In this document: piece after piece, positions 32,254 through 40,545 of the stretch
Layout of the letters: the number at the start of each line of letters is the position of its first letter
How positions within the stretch are numbered: position 1 is the stretch's first letter
From: Acidovorax radicis N35
Lineage (GTDB): Bacteria > Pseudomonadota > Gammaproteobacteria > Burkholderiales > Burkholderiaceae_C
Direction of reading: 5' to 3'
DNA: 64,000 nt
NCBI RefSeq assembly: GCF_000204195.1
Contig: NZ_AFBG01000021.1
Span: 434,001-498,000 of the forward strand
Position numbers and translations under genes: made by a program
Notes under the pieces: generated by a model
The model's input: only the letters and a program-made list of their open reading frames with translations
What the model was told of the DNA's origin: nothing
The model's database searches: none

Positions 32254-34269
32254 ATGAAAAGAGGATCGGACCCACGAACGACGCAGCGGGCACAGCGGGT
32301 GGCGCTGGCGCTGCTGTGCGGCTGGACATGCCATTCAGCTGCGCAGGAGGACATCGCCCAGCTTCCGCTCGAGCAGCTCATGCAAATGGAGGTCCGGACG
32401 GCCAGCCGGTATGCGCAAACCGCCCTGGAAGCACCCGCCGTGGTGAGCGTGGTGACCGCAGACGACATCCGGCTTTTTGGCTACCGCACGCTGGCCGAAG
32501 TGCTGGGCAGCATGCGCGGGCTGTATGTCTCGTACGACCGCTCCTACCACTACCTCGGCACACGCGGATTTGCCACGCCGGGCGACTACAACACCCGGGT
32601 GCTGCTGCTGGTCAACGGGGTGCGCTTCAACGACAACCTCTACGACCAGGCCACCATCGGCACGGATTTTCCGCTCGATCTGGACCTGGTGGACCGCGTG
32701 GAATTCGTGCCCGGACCTGGCTCGGCGGTATATGGGGCCAATGCGTTCTTTGGCGTGGTCAACGTCATCACGCGCAACGGCCGCCAGCTGGCCGGGCCGC
32801 AGCTCAGCGTGGAGGCTGGCAGCCAAGGGAGCGCCAAGGCCCGCTTCTCGCTGGGAACGGTGGACACCCAAGGCGGCGACTGGCTCGTCGCGGTGACACG
32901 CTCGAGCAGCCGGGGCGCCGACCAGTATTTTTCGGCGTTCGATGCGCCCGAAAGCAACCACGGCATCGCACAGCGCCTAGATTTTGACCGCAGCACCCAG
33001 CTGTTTGCGCGGATGCAGCGGGAAGGGCTGACGCTCACCCTGGCCCATGGCGAACGCACCAAGGGCACGCCCACAGCCTCGTTCTCCCAGGCATTCAACG
33101 ACCCGCGCTCACGTTACATCGACACCACCACCCGCCTGGCGGCCGAAATGACGAGCCAGCTGTCGCCCTCGCTGGCATTCACCGGCCGCGTGCATGCGGG
33201 GCGCTACCGCTTCGTGGGCGACTACGCGTACGACTATCCGCCCCTTACGCTCAACCGCGACATCGGCACCGGGCAATGGTGGGGCACCGACGGGCAATGG
33301 GTCAGCACGGCAATTGCCCGCCACAAGCTCGCGTGGGGCATTGACTACCGGCGCGACACGCGCGTCCAGCAACTCAACATCGACCTGGACCCACCCGCGC
33401 AGTACCTCGACGCCAGCCGCACAGGCGATGCACTGGGCATCTACGTGCAGGATGAATTTGCACTGGCCCCCACGCTCACGTTGCACACCGGGCTGCGCTG
33501 GGGCAAGCAGTCCGGCAGCGCGGGCAGCTTCCATCCACGGCTGGGTCTGGTGTATTGGTGGAGCCCCTCCACCGCCCTCAAGCTGCTGCATGGCACGGCC
33601 TACCGGCCGCCCAATGCCTACGAGCGCGACTACCGCGTGGACCTGCCCGGCGGCATCATGAGCACCACCAACCTGCGGTCAGAAAAGGTGCGCACCACGG
33701 AGCTGGCCCTCGAACACGCCCCCACCGGCGCCACCCGCATGCTGCTGACGGCGTTCCGATCGCAGGTGACCGATCTGATCTCGCTGGGCGATGCCAGCGT
33801 GCCGGACAGGCTCACGTTCAGCAACACCGGCCGCGTGCGGGTTCAGGGCCTGGAAGCCGAGGTGGAGCAGCGCTGGCAAGGCGGCTCCCGCCTGCGCGTG
33901 GCCTATGGCTGGCAAAAGGCGCGTGACACCAGCACCCCGGAGCCACTGACCAATTCTCCCCGGCACCTGCTCAAGGCACAGTGGTCGGACACCCTGGCGC
34001 TGGGCGCGCAAGGCCCGGGCAAACCGGGTCAGTATGCGGTGGAGGCCATTGCCGTAGGCGCGCGCAGAACCCTCACGGGTTCGCGCCTGCCGGGCTCCAT
34101 CGTCACCAATATCGTCTACACCAAGCGCTTTGCGGATGTGGACGTATCGATGGGCGTGTACAACCTGTTCAACCACCGCGCTGCGGACCCCGCCTCGTAC
34201 GAGATCCGCGAAGCGTCGATCCGGCAGGATGGACGGACCTACCGGCTCAAGCTCACCTACGCGTTCTGA
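32254..34269 (+). CDS. TonB-dependent outer-membrane receptor
   Basis: The 671-residue protein has a signal peptide (VALALLCGWTCHSAA, cleavage before QEDIAQL). The plug domain spans ~45-165: PAVVSVVTADDIRLFGYRTLAEVLGSMRGLYVSYD, LLLVNGVRFND, DRVEFVPGPGSAVYGANAFFGVVNVITR. The C-terminal 22-strand barrel ends in YRLKLTYAF, with the terminal aromatic required for outer-membrane assembly. The ligand is unknown. The YfiR-like gene starts three bases after the stop, and the GGDEF/EAL gene overlaps that one, so the three form one operon. A role in signalling rather than simple uptake is likely. Confidence 0.92.
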   Translation: MKRGSDPRTTQRAQRVALALLCGWTCHSAAQEDIAQLPLEQLMQMEVRTASRYAQTALEAPAVVSVVTADDIRLFGYRTLAEVLGSMRGLYVSYDRSYHYLGTRGFATPGDYNTRVLLLVNGVRFNDNLYDQATIGTDFPLDLDLVDRVEFVPGPGSAVYGANAFFGVVNVITRNGRQLAGPQLSVEAGSQGSAKARFSLGTVDTQGGDWLVAVTRSSSRGADQYFSAFDAPESNHGIAQRLDFDRSTQLFARMQREGLTLTLAHGERTKGTPTASFSQAFNDPRSRYIDTTTRLAAEMTSQLSPSLAFTGRVHAGRYRFVGDYAYDYPPLTLNRDIGTGQWWGTDGQWVSTAIARHKLAWGIDYRRDTRVQQLNIDLDPPAQYLDASRTGDALGIYVQDEFALAPTLTLHTGLRWGKQSGSAGSFHPRLGLVYWWSPSTALKLLHGTAYRPPNAYERDYRVDLPGGIMSTTNLRSEKVRTTELALEHAPTGATRMLLTAFRSQVTDLISLGDASVPDRLTFSNTGRVRVQGLEAEVEQRWQGGSRLRVAYGWQKARDTSTPEPLTNSPRHLLKAQWSDTLALGAQGPGKPGQYAVEAIAVGARRTLTGSRLPGSIVTNIVYTKRFADVDVSMGVYNLFNHRAADPASYEIREASIRQDGRTYRLKLTYAF

Positions 34270-34272
34270 GCC

Positions 34273-34818
34273 ATGCACAACGCCATCCGACTGCGCAAGA
34301 TGCTGTGGATCGGCCTGTGTCTGCTGGGCGGGGTGGGTGGCCTCGCGCACGCCACCGATCCCGTGGAGGAACTCGACCTCAAGGCAGCCTACATCTTCAA
34401 CTTCATCCAGTTCGTCGAATGGCCCGACAACGATATGGCCACGGGCAACGAGCTGTCCATCTGCGTATCTCCCTTCAGTCCACTGAAACGCCCGCTGACC
34501 GCGCTGGAAGGCAAACAAACCGCCAAAGGCCGCACCGTGCGGGTCAAACTCCTGGAGTTGGCGGGCATCCGCCACTGCCGGATGCTCATCCTCCAGAACG
34601 CAGACGTGGAGCAGGCATTGCGAATGCTGCGGACACTGCCCCCGTCCCACGGGGTCTTGACGATTGCGGATGAACTCACCTTCGTCAACCCGGAGATCGT
34701 CATCGCCCTGGCCCAGCAGGAAGGGCGTATCGTGTTTGGCATCAGTCCCGACGCCGCCGCCAAGGCCGGCCTCACGATCAGCTCCAGACTGCTGCGGCTG
34801 GCCAAGGTGAACCGATGA
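34273..34818 (+). CDS. YfiR-like periplasmic regulator (DUF4154)
   Basis: The 181-residue protein has a signal peptide (LWIGLCLLGGVGGLAHA). The DUF4154/YfiR pattern is clear: ELDLKAAYIFNFIQFVEWP, LSICVSPFSPL, GIRHCRMLIL, GVLTIADELTFVNPEIVIALAQQEGRIVFGIS and AAAKAGLTISSRLLRLAKV. Cys64 and Cys102 correspond to the structurally important disulfide of Pseudomonas YfiR. In that system YfiR holds the cyclase YfiN inactive in the periplasm. Its stop overlaps the next start (ATGA). Confidence 0.93.
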   Translation: MHNAIRLRKMLWIGLCLLGGVGGLAHATDPVEELDLKAAYIFNFIQFVEWPDNDMATGNELSICVSPFSPLKRPLTALEGKQTAKGRTVRVKLLELAGIRHCRMLILQNADVEQALRMLRTLPPSHGVLTIADELTFVNPEIVIALAQQEGRIVFGISPDAAAKAGLTISSRLLRLAKVNR

Positions 34819-36740
34819 AAACCCAGGCCCCCGAATCTCAGGCCCCGATACCGGCACCACCGCTGCCGCCCGTGCTGCTGTCGTCCAGGCTGGTGGTGAC
34901 AGGCATTCTGGCGGCAGGCTTGGCGCTTTTGACCGTGGTGCTGGCCCTCACCGGGCTGGACTACTGGAGCACGCGCCAGTCCATGCTGCAGGACAGCCGC
35001 GTGGAGGCCGCCATCGTGGCAGACAACATCGCGGCCGCTGTCATGTTCCGTGATGCGCACACCGCCACCGAGATGCTGGGGGCGTTGAAATCATCGCCCA
35101 TGGTGCTGGGTGCCAGCGTGTATGACGTGCGGGGCCTGCCGCTGGCGCGGTACACACGCAGCCCGGACGAGAACTTCCCCGCCACGCTGGCGGCCGCAGG
35201 CATGGGGGGGATGGCCGAGCGTGCGGGGCTGCGCGTTCTGGAGATTGCCCGTCCAGTCGAAACGGCGGGCGTGGCGTCGGGAACCCTGTACTTTCGCAAG
35301 TCGATGAGCGCGGTGTACTCGCGCCTGGCCATCCGTTTTGTCAGCGCGTTGCTGATTGCCGGGTGTGTGATGGCCCTGGCGGCCGCCATGGTGCTGCGCA
35401 GCCGGGCGGCCGTGCGCAATGCCGAAAACCGCCTGCATGCGCTCGCCCATACCGATGCGGTCACAGGCACCGGCAACCGGCATGCCTTCAACGAACGCCT
35501 GGGCGCAGAGATCGAAGCGGCCCGGGGCCTGGGCACCCGCGTGGCCCTGGTGTACATCGATCTGGACAATTTCAAGACCCTCAATGACACCTTCGGGCAT
35601 GCGGCCGGAGACGGTTTGCTGCGCCAGGTGGCACGGCGCCTGCAGTCCGTGGTGCGCAGCACCGACGCGATCTCGCGCCTGGGGGGCGACGAGTTCGCCG
35701 TGATCCTGCCGCTGGACATGGACGACGCGGCGCTCAATACCTATGGCCAGCGGATCGTCGGCACCTTCCTCCATTCGTTCACCGAAGTCGGCCAGCAAGT
35801 GACCGTGACCTGCAGTGCAGGCATCGCCACCTTCCCGGGCGACGCGGCCGACATGGACGGCCTGGTCAGCAATGCCGATACCGCCATGTACCGCGCCAAA
35901 GAGATGGGCAAAAACCGCTGTGTGCGGTTTGACGCATCGATGAACCAGGCGGTGGTCCGGCGCCAGGCCATCGAGCACGCGCTGCGCGCTGCGCTGCAGC
36001 GGGGCGAGGGCCTCGCGCTGCACTACCAGCCGCTTTTTGCCGCCACCGACCGTGCCCTGGTGGGCGCCGAGGCACTGCTGCGCTGGTCGCATGCGGAGCT
36101 GGGCAACGTCTCGCCGCTGGAGGCGGTGATGGTGGCCGAGGACTGCGGCCTCATCGTGCCGCTGGGCTACTGGGTGATGCGCACGGCCTGCCGCGACGCC
36201 GCCCGGTGGCAGGCCGGCGGGCCGCTGCGGGTGTCCGTCAACATCTCGGCCCGGCAACTGGGCGACCCGCAGTTCCTGGAGCGCGTGATGGACATCCTGC
36301 GCGAAGAGGGCCTGCCCGCCCACCTGCTCGAAATCGAACTCACCGAAACCGTGCTGATGGACAACATGGAGGCTGGCGCGCACACCCTGCACCGCCTGAG
36401 CCAGCTGGGCATTCACCTGGCCATTGATGACTTTGGCACCGGCTACTCGTCCCTGGGCTACCTGCGTCAATTGCCGATGCGCCGCCTCAAGATCGACCGC
36501 AGCTTTGTCAAGGACCTGCCCGGCCAGGAACACAGCCGCACCATCGTGACCGCCATCGTGGCGCTGGCCCACGGCCTGGGGCTGCAGATCACGGCCGAAG
36601 GGGTGGAAACGCCGGAACAGGCCGACTATCTGGTGCACCAGGGCTGTGACGTGCTGCAAGGCTACCTGCTTGCGCGGCCCATGCCGGTGGAGCAGTTTCA
36701 GGCCCTGCTGCAGGAACGCACGGCGCGCCGGGGGGCGTGA
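34815..36740 (+). CDS. Membrane GGDEF-EAL protein with CHASE8-like periplasmic domain (YfiN-like)
   Basis: The 641-residue protein has a first membrane helix at ~25-50 and a short periplasmic domain (YWSTRQSMLQDSRVEAAIVADNIAAAVMFRD, characteristic of CHASE8/YfiN). A second helix follows at ~175-200. GGDEF is intact at residues 290-294 (RLGGDEFAV) and the EAL domain is intact at 419-421 (GAEALLRW, later IDDFGTGYSSLGYL and KIDRSFVKDL). It can in principle both make and degrade c-di-GMP, whereas Pseudomonas YfiN has only a cyclase. Encoded with YfiR, it is the likely output of the TonB receptor/YfiR sensor. Confidence 0.93.
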   Translation: MKTQAPESQAPIPAPPLPPVLLSSRLVVTGILAAGLALLTVVLALTGLDYWSTRQSMLQDSRVEAAIVADNIAAAVMFRDAHTATEMLGALKSSPMVLGASVYDVRGLPLARYTRSPDENFPATLAAAGMGGMAERAGLRVLEIARPVETAGVASGTLYFRKSMSAVYSRLAIRFVSALLIAGCVMALAAAMVLRSRAAVRNAENRLHALAHTDAVTGTGNRHAFNERLGAEIEAARGLGTRVALVYIDLDNFKTLNDTFGHAAGDGLLRQVARRLQSVVRSTDAISRLGGDEFAVILPLDMDDAALNTYGQRIVGTFLHSFTEVGQQVTVTCSAGIATFPGDAADMDGLVSNADTAMYRAKEMGKNRCVRFDASMNQAVVRRQAIEHALRAALQRGEGLALHYQPLFAATDRALVGAEALLRWSHAELGNVSPLEAVMVAEDCGLIVPLGYWVMRTACRDAARWQAGGPLRVSVNISARQLGDPQFLERVMDILREEGLPAHLLEIELTETVLMDNMEAGAHTLHRLSQLGIHLAIDDFGTGYSSLGYLRQLPMRRLKIDRSFVKDLPGQEHSRTIVTAIVALAHGLGLQITAEGVETPEQADYLVHQGCDVLQGYLLARPMPVEQFQALLQERTARRGA

Positions 36741-36764
36741 AAAGCGTCAGCGCAGCACGTCACG

Positions 36765-37127
36765 TCACGTTGCCCCGTGGTAACACGGTGCCACCTCGCG
36801 CACCTCAATGGTGGCCCATTCGGCGGCCGGGCATTCCCGGGCAATGGCCACCGCCTCGTCACGCGTGGCGCAGTCGAGCAGGTAGAAGCCGCCCACCATT
36901 TCTTTCGTCTCGGCGAACGGGCCATCCACCAGTCGGGTCTGCCCCTCGCGCACTTGCAAACGCACGGCCTGTTCGGTGGATGCCAGGGATTCGGTGGCGC
37001 GCAGCAGGCCCCGGGCCTGCAGGCCCTCGCCAAACCGCAGCATGCGGGCATAGGCCTCTTGCCCGCCCGCCAGCCCGCGCTCGGCCCGCTGGCCGTGGGG
37101 TTCCATGATGATCAGCATGTAGGGCAT
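36765..37127 (-). CDS. Second DGPF-domain (YciI-like) protein
   Basis: The 120-residue protein begins MPYMLIIMEPHGQRAERG and carries VDGPFAETKEMVGGFYLLDCATRDEAVAIARECPAAEW, the DGPF family signature. It is a paralog of the DGPF protein 9 kb away that belongs to the ECF42-type operon, but here it stands alone with no sigma factor gene. I found no TGTCGA element in its ~170-base upstream region, which instead contains an interspersed repeat. Confidence 0.9.
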   Translation of the reverse strand: MPYMLIIMEPHGQRAERGLAGGQEAYARMLRFGEGLQARGLLRATESLASTEQAVRLQVREGQTRLVDGPFAETKEMVGGFYLLDCATRDEAVAIARECPAAEWATIEVREVAPCYHGAT

Positions 37128-37188
37128 GGGAGGGTCTCCTGACGAAGCGAAGGCGAAGGGGGCAAAGCGAAAGGCGCCATCCTACCAG

Positions 37189-37262
37189 CAGCATTCACTA
37201 CCATTTTGATAGCTATTAGCGCTTATCCATCAAGCGCTAGCGGCGATTTTTTATCAAAACCT
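37189..37262 (-). repeat. Interspersed inverted repeat, copy 6
   Basis: Inverted orientation: CATTTTGATAGCTATTAGCG, CTTATCCATCAAGCGCTAG, then CGGCGATTTTTTATCAAAA. It separates the DGPF gene from the leuA leader region. Confidence 0.7.
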
Positions 37263-37300
37263 TGCGCGCCGCAGCAAGCCTGTGCTATCTTCGAGCCCCT

Positions 37301-37387
37301 ATGCAACGCAGCATGCTCCTACCCACCCTATCGCTAAGCCTACTAGTGCTTGGCCGGGGTCTGCCTGCGTTCGCCACCGTTGCCTGA
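37301..37387 (+). CDS. leuL: Leucine-rich leader peptide upstream of leuA
   Basis: A 28-codon frame starts at ATG 37301 and ends at TGA 37385-37387. It encodes MLLPTLSLSLLVLGRGL after a four-residue lead: eight leucines in 28 residues. Five of the eight use CTA, a codon that is scarce in this GC-rich genome. The cluster of rare leucine codons upstream of 2-isopropylmalate synthase is the classic signature of ribosome-mediated attenuation. The segment just after the leucines (37352-37361) is perfectly complementary to 37418-37427. The ribosome site is weak. The name follows function by analogy with enterobacterial leuL, not homology. Confidence 0.7.
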   Translation: MQRSMLLPTLSLSLLVLGRGLPAFATVA

Positions 37388-37490
37388 CTCGCTCAGCGCA
37401 ACACCTGATCTCCCCCTGACCCCGGCCCGCGAACCAGCCTTTGCACACGCAAAGGGCTGCAGGGGATGTCACACGTTTTGTTTTTTCATT
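37352..37490 (+). promoter_or_regulatory. Candidate leucine attenuator
   Basis: Three pairings can be drawn. GGCCGGGGTC (37352-37361, inside the leader peptide) pairs exactly with GACCCCGGCC (37418-37427). TCCCCCTG (37411-37418) can pair with CAGGGGA (37460-37466). CAGCCTTTGC (37435-37444) pairs with GCAAAGGGCTG (37449-37459) around ACAC, with a T-rich run at 37475-37486 some 15 bases later. The first two share region 37411-37427 and exclude each other, as attenuation requires. The terminator is less certain because the T run is not adjacent. Confidence 0.5.
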
Positions 37491-37554
37491 TCGTCTGACC
37501 CGTGCACCGCGCATTTCTTCCAGCGCACCGCACACACCGTTCGTGGAGCCTCTC

Positions 37555-39240
37555 ATGATTGCCAAGCCCGCCACCAAGTACCAGCCCATCGCCCCGGTCG
37601 CATTGACCGATCGCCAGTGGCCCACCCGCAGCATCACCCGCGCACCCGTGTGGCTCTCCACCGATTTGCGCGACGGCAACCAGGCGCTGTTCGAGCCAAT
37701 GAACGGCGAGCGCAAGATGAAGCTCTTCCATGAGCTGGTGCGCATCGGCTTCAAGGAGATCGAAGTCGGCTTTCCGGCCGCGTCGCAGACCGACTTCGAC
37801 TTCGTGCGCCGCCTCATCGACGAGGACCTGATCCCCGACGACGTGACCATCATGGTCATGACCCAGTCGCGCGAGGACCTGATCGCGCGCACGGTGGAGG
37901 CCGTGCAGGGCGCGCCCCGCGCCATCGTGCACCTGTACAACGCCACAGCCCCCGCCTGGCGGCGCATCGTGTTCGGCATGAACGTGACGCAGGTGATGCA
38001 GCTCATCGCGCACCACGTGGGCTACCTGAAGCAGCTCACCGACGCGCAGCCCGCCACAGAGTGGACGCTGCAGTACTCGCCCGAGACCTTCAGCGCCACC
38101 GAGCTTGATGTGTCGCTCAAGGCCTGCCAGACCGCCATCGCGGCCTGGAACGCCGGGCCCGGCCGCCCCATCATCATCAACCTGCCCACCACAGTGGAGA
38201 ACGCCACGCCCAACGTGTTCGCCGACCAGATCGAGTGGATGGACCGGCGCCTCGCCCCCCGCGAGCACATCACGCTCTCGGTGCACCCGCACAACGACCG
38301 CGGCACCGGCGTGGCCGCAGCAGAGCTGGCGATGATGGCCGGCGCCGACCGCGTGGAAGGCTGCCTCTTCGGCAACGGCGAGCGCTGCGGCAACGTGGAC
38401 ATCGTGACGCTGGCGCTCAACATGTACACGCAGGGCGTGCACCCGAACCTCGATTTTTCGGACATCACCTCGGTGGCGCGCATTGCCGAGGAATGCACCT
38501 CGCTGCCGGTGCACCCGCGCCACCCCTACGCGGGCGACCTGGTGTTCACCGCGTTCTCGGGCTCGCACCAGGATGCGATCAAGAAGGGCTTTGCCGCACA
38601 GGACCCGAACGCGCTGTGGGAGGTGCCGTACTTGCCCATCGACCCCGCGGACCTGGGCCGCACGTACGATAGCGTGATCCGCGTGAACAGCCAGTCGGGC
38701 AAGGGCGGCATCGCGTTCTTGCTCGAGCGCGAACACGGCGTGGTGATGCCGCGCCGCATGCAGGTCGAATTCAGCGCCGTGGTGCAGCGCCAGACGGACG
38801 CGAGCGAGGGCGAGATGAGCGGCGAGGCGCTGTGGGACCTGTTCCAGGCCACCTACCTGCGCGCCCCGGCCCAGGCAGCCATCGTGTGCCACAGCCACAA
38901 GCTCGATGAAGACGGGCAGGGCATCGAGCTCGACGTGACCATCGACGGCACGCGCCAGCATTTGCGCGGCCAGGGCAACGGGCCGATTGCCGCCACGGTG
39001 GATGCCCTCGGCCTGCCGCTGCGCGTGGACCACTACGAAGAGCGCGCCACCGGCACCGGCGCCAACGCCCAGGCGCTGGCCATCGTGGAAGCCGCGATGG
39101 AGGGCGTGGCAGGCTCCACCTTCGGCGCGGGTGCCAGCCACAACATCGTGACGGCGTCGGTGCTGGCCATCGTGAGCGTAGCCAACCGGCTGGTGGCGCG
39201 GCGCCCGACGCAGCAGCAGGCCACGAGCACCATCGCCTGA
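37555..39240 (+). CDS. leuA: 2-isopropylmalate synthase
   Basis: The 561-residue protein joins acetyl-CoA and 2-oxoisovalerate in the first committed step of leucine synthesis. The TIM-barrel domain has LSTDLRDGNQALFEPM with metal and substrate residues, EIEVGFPAASQTDFDF, and the metal motif LSVHPHNDRGTGVAAAELAMMAGADRVEGCLFGNGERCGNVD. The C-terminal leucine-sensing domain is near residues 430-545 (LDVTIDGTRQHLRGQGNGPIAATVDAL). It is the longer LeuA type 2 class. The ATG at 37555 follows GGAG. The leader peptide upstream suggests attenuation in addition to feedback. Confidence 0.96.
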   Translation: MIAKPATKYQPIAPVALTDRQWPTRSITRAPVWLSTDLRDGNQALFEPMNGERKMKLFHELVRIGFKEIEVGFPAASQTDFDFVRRLIDEDLIPDDVTIMVMTQSREDLIARTVEAVQGAPRAIVHLYNATAPAWRRIVFGMNVTQVMQLIAHHVGYLKQLTDAQPATEWTLQYSPETFSATELDVSLKACQTAIAAWNAGPGRPIIINLPTTVENATPNVFADQIEWMDRRLAPREHITLSVHPHNDRGTGVAAAELAMMAGADRVEGCLFGNGERCGNVDIVTLALNMYTQGVHPNLDFSDITSVARIAEECTSLPVHPRHPYAGDLVFTAFSGSHQDAIKKGFAAQDPNALWEVPYLPIDPADLGRTYDSVIRVNSQSGKGGIAFLLEREHGVVMPRRMQVEFSAVVQRQTDASEGEMSGEALWDLFQATYLRAPAQAAIVCHSHKLDEDGQGIELDVTIDGTRQHLRGQGNGPIAATVDALGLPLRVDHYEERATGTGANAQALAIVEAAMEGVAGSTFGAGASHNIVTASVLAIVSVANRLVARRPTQQQATSTIA

Positions 39241-39268
39241 ACGCGCACCACAACATCCCCTGATACGC

Positions 39269-39766
39269 ATGGCCATGAAAATTCGACCAGCAACCTCAGG
39301 GGATGCGCCAGGAATCAGTGCGCTCATCCTGTCCGTAGCGCACTTCTTCACCCTGGACCCGGAGGGCCGGGGGGCAGAGGATTTCCTGAAGTCCCTGCAA
39401 CCCGAGGCAGTTGTCGCGCGTCTGGCTACGGCGGCGTTCACCACCTGGGTTGCGGTGGTAGGCAGAAACGATCTGGCGGGCGTGATCGTGGTGCGCGATG
39501 GCAGCCATCTTTTTCATCTGTTCGTCGCTGAGCCTTTCCAGAGGCGGGGCTGGGCGCGGCAATTGTGGCTGCATGCGTTGTCGCAAACACGCCACGGCGC
39601 GCGCATTACGGTCCACGCCACGCCCTTCGCACAGGGCTTCTACGAACGCATGGGGTTCATTGCCACCGGGCCTTCGGTGCAGACCCGGGGTATCGCCTTC
39701 GTGCCGATGGTGCGCGAAGGCGATGGTGAAAACCGCACACCACCGAACGCCCCCGCCCAGCACTGA
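39269..39766 (+). CDS. GNAT-family N-acetyltransferase
   Basis: The 165-residue protein shows IRPATSGDAPGISALILSV at the N-terminus, the acetyl-CoA-binding core LFHLFVAEPFQRRGWARQLWLHAL (motif A, R/Q-x-x-G-x-G/A pattern) and FYERMGFIATGPSVQTRGIAFVPM as the C-terminal part of the fold. The substrate is unknown. It sits 28 bases downstream of leuA and may be co-transcribed. Confidence 0.88.
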   Translation: MAMKIRPATSGDAPGISALILSVAHFFTLDPEGRGAEDFLKSLQPEAVVARLATAAFTTWVAVVGRNDLAGVIVVRDGSHLFHLFVAEPFQRRGWARQLWLHALSQTRHGARITVHATPFAQGFYERMGFIATGPSVQTRGIAFVPMVREGDGENRTPPNAPAQH

Positions 39767-39845
39767 GGCCGCAAACACCGCAAAAACCGCTCGGTGACAC
39801 GGGGAACCTCCTCGGACGCGCCACAACTCCATTACCCTTGCGTCC

Positions 39846-40355
39846 ATGCGCGTTTTTCACAGTCTGGCTTTAGCAGCCTGCACCGCCGCCCTGCTCGCCC
39901 TGACCGGCTGCGGCACCTCACGGCCCCCATCGCCTTCATTCCCGTCTTCGTCCGCGCCCAGCCGCACGACCCCGCCGCTGACGGCGGACCAGGCACACGA
40001 CATTGCGATCCACGCGCTGGGGCTGGTGGGCACGCCCTACCGCTACGGCGGCAACACGCCCGACTCAGGCTTCGACTGCAGCGGGCTGATCGGCTATGTG
40101 TACCGCAACCAGGTGGGCACGCCACCGCCCCGCACGGTGGCCCAGCTCAACAGCTGGGGCTACCCCATCGACGGCGGCGAGCTGCGCGCCGGGGACCTGG
40201 TGGTGTTCGGCACCGGCCGCCAGCCCAACCATGCGGGCATCTATGTGGGGGAAGGGCGTTTTGTACACGCGCCCTCCACCGGCGGCACGGTGCGGCTCGA
40301 CCAGCTGCAGTCGCGCCACTGGTCGCGGCAGAATGCGGCGTTCCGCAGGCCGTAG
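39846..40355 (+). CDS. NlpC/P60 (C40) cell-wall peptidase lipoprotein
   Basis: The 169-residue protein has a lipoprotein signal ending LALTGC with Cys22, and then a Ser/Pro-rich linker. The C40 papain-like domain has the catalytic Cys in GFDCSGLIGYVYRN, the catalytic His in PNHAGIYVGEGRFVHAPS, and GTPYRYGGNTPDSG before the nucleophile. It would cut peptidoglycan peptides between D-Glu and diaminopimelate-type residues at the outer membrane. It stands alone. Confidence 0.93.
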   Translation: MRVFHSLALAACTAALLALTGCGTSRPPSPSFPSSSAPSRTTPPLTADQAHDIAIHALGLVGTPYRYGGNTPDSGFDCSGLIGYVYRNQVGTPPPRTVAQLNSWGYPIDGGELRAGDLVVFGTGRQPNHAGIYVGEGRFVHAPSTGGTVRLDQLQSRHWSRQNAAFRRP

Positions 40356-40357
40356 TG

Positions 40358-40442
40358 GCTCCCCCTGAGTCGCCTTCGGCGCCTTCCCCCTGAGGGGGAC
40401 GACGCACTCGCTGCGGGGCGGCCCTTGCTATGCGTCCCTCGC
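40358..40442. repeat. GC-rich interspersed element of a second family
   Basis: CTCCCCCTGAGTCGCCTTCG is followed by GCGCCTTCCCCCTGAGGGGG, ACGACGCACTCGCTGCGGGG and CGGCCCTTGCT. It contains the inner stem CCCCCTGAGGGGG and a CGCCTTCGGCG hairpin. I recall near-identical blocks between genes in Acidovorax and relatives. It may act as a terminator for the peptidase gene. Confidence 0.5.
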
Positions 40443-40545
40443 CTGGGGCGCGCCAGTCTCTACCGATGTCGCCCATGGGCAGAAAGGTGTTCGCCCGCAT
40501 CTGCCAGCGATGGCTGCCCCGCGCCGCGCGACAATCGGGGCCACC

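Noticed and set aside
37262..37290. TTGCGC-N17-CTATCT as a sigma-70 promoter for the leuA leader
   Set aside because: It would start transcription only about four bases before the leader ATG, leaving no room for a ribosome site; the promoter is more likely further upstream, overlapping the repeat.
37486..39444. A 652-codon open frame on the minus strand opposite leuA
   Set aside because: It is antisense to a confidently identified leuA, with low-complexity Val/His/Arg-rich translation typical of shadow frames in GC-rich DNA.
40358..40442. Considered as an rRNA or tRNA fragment because of its strong hairpins
   Set aside because: No cloverleaf or rRNA signature; it fits a GC-rich intergenic repeat better.
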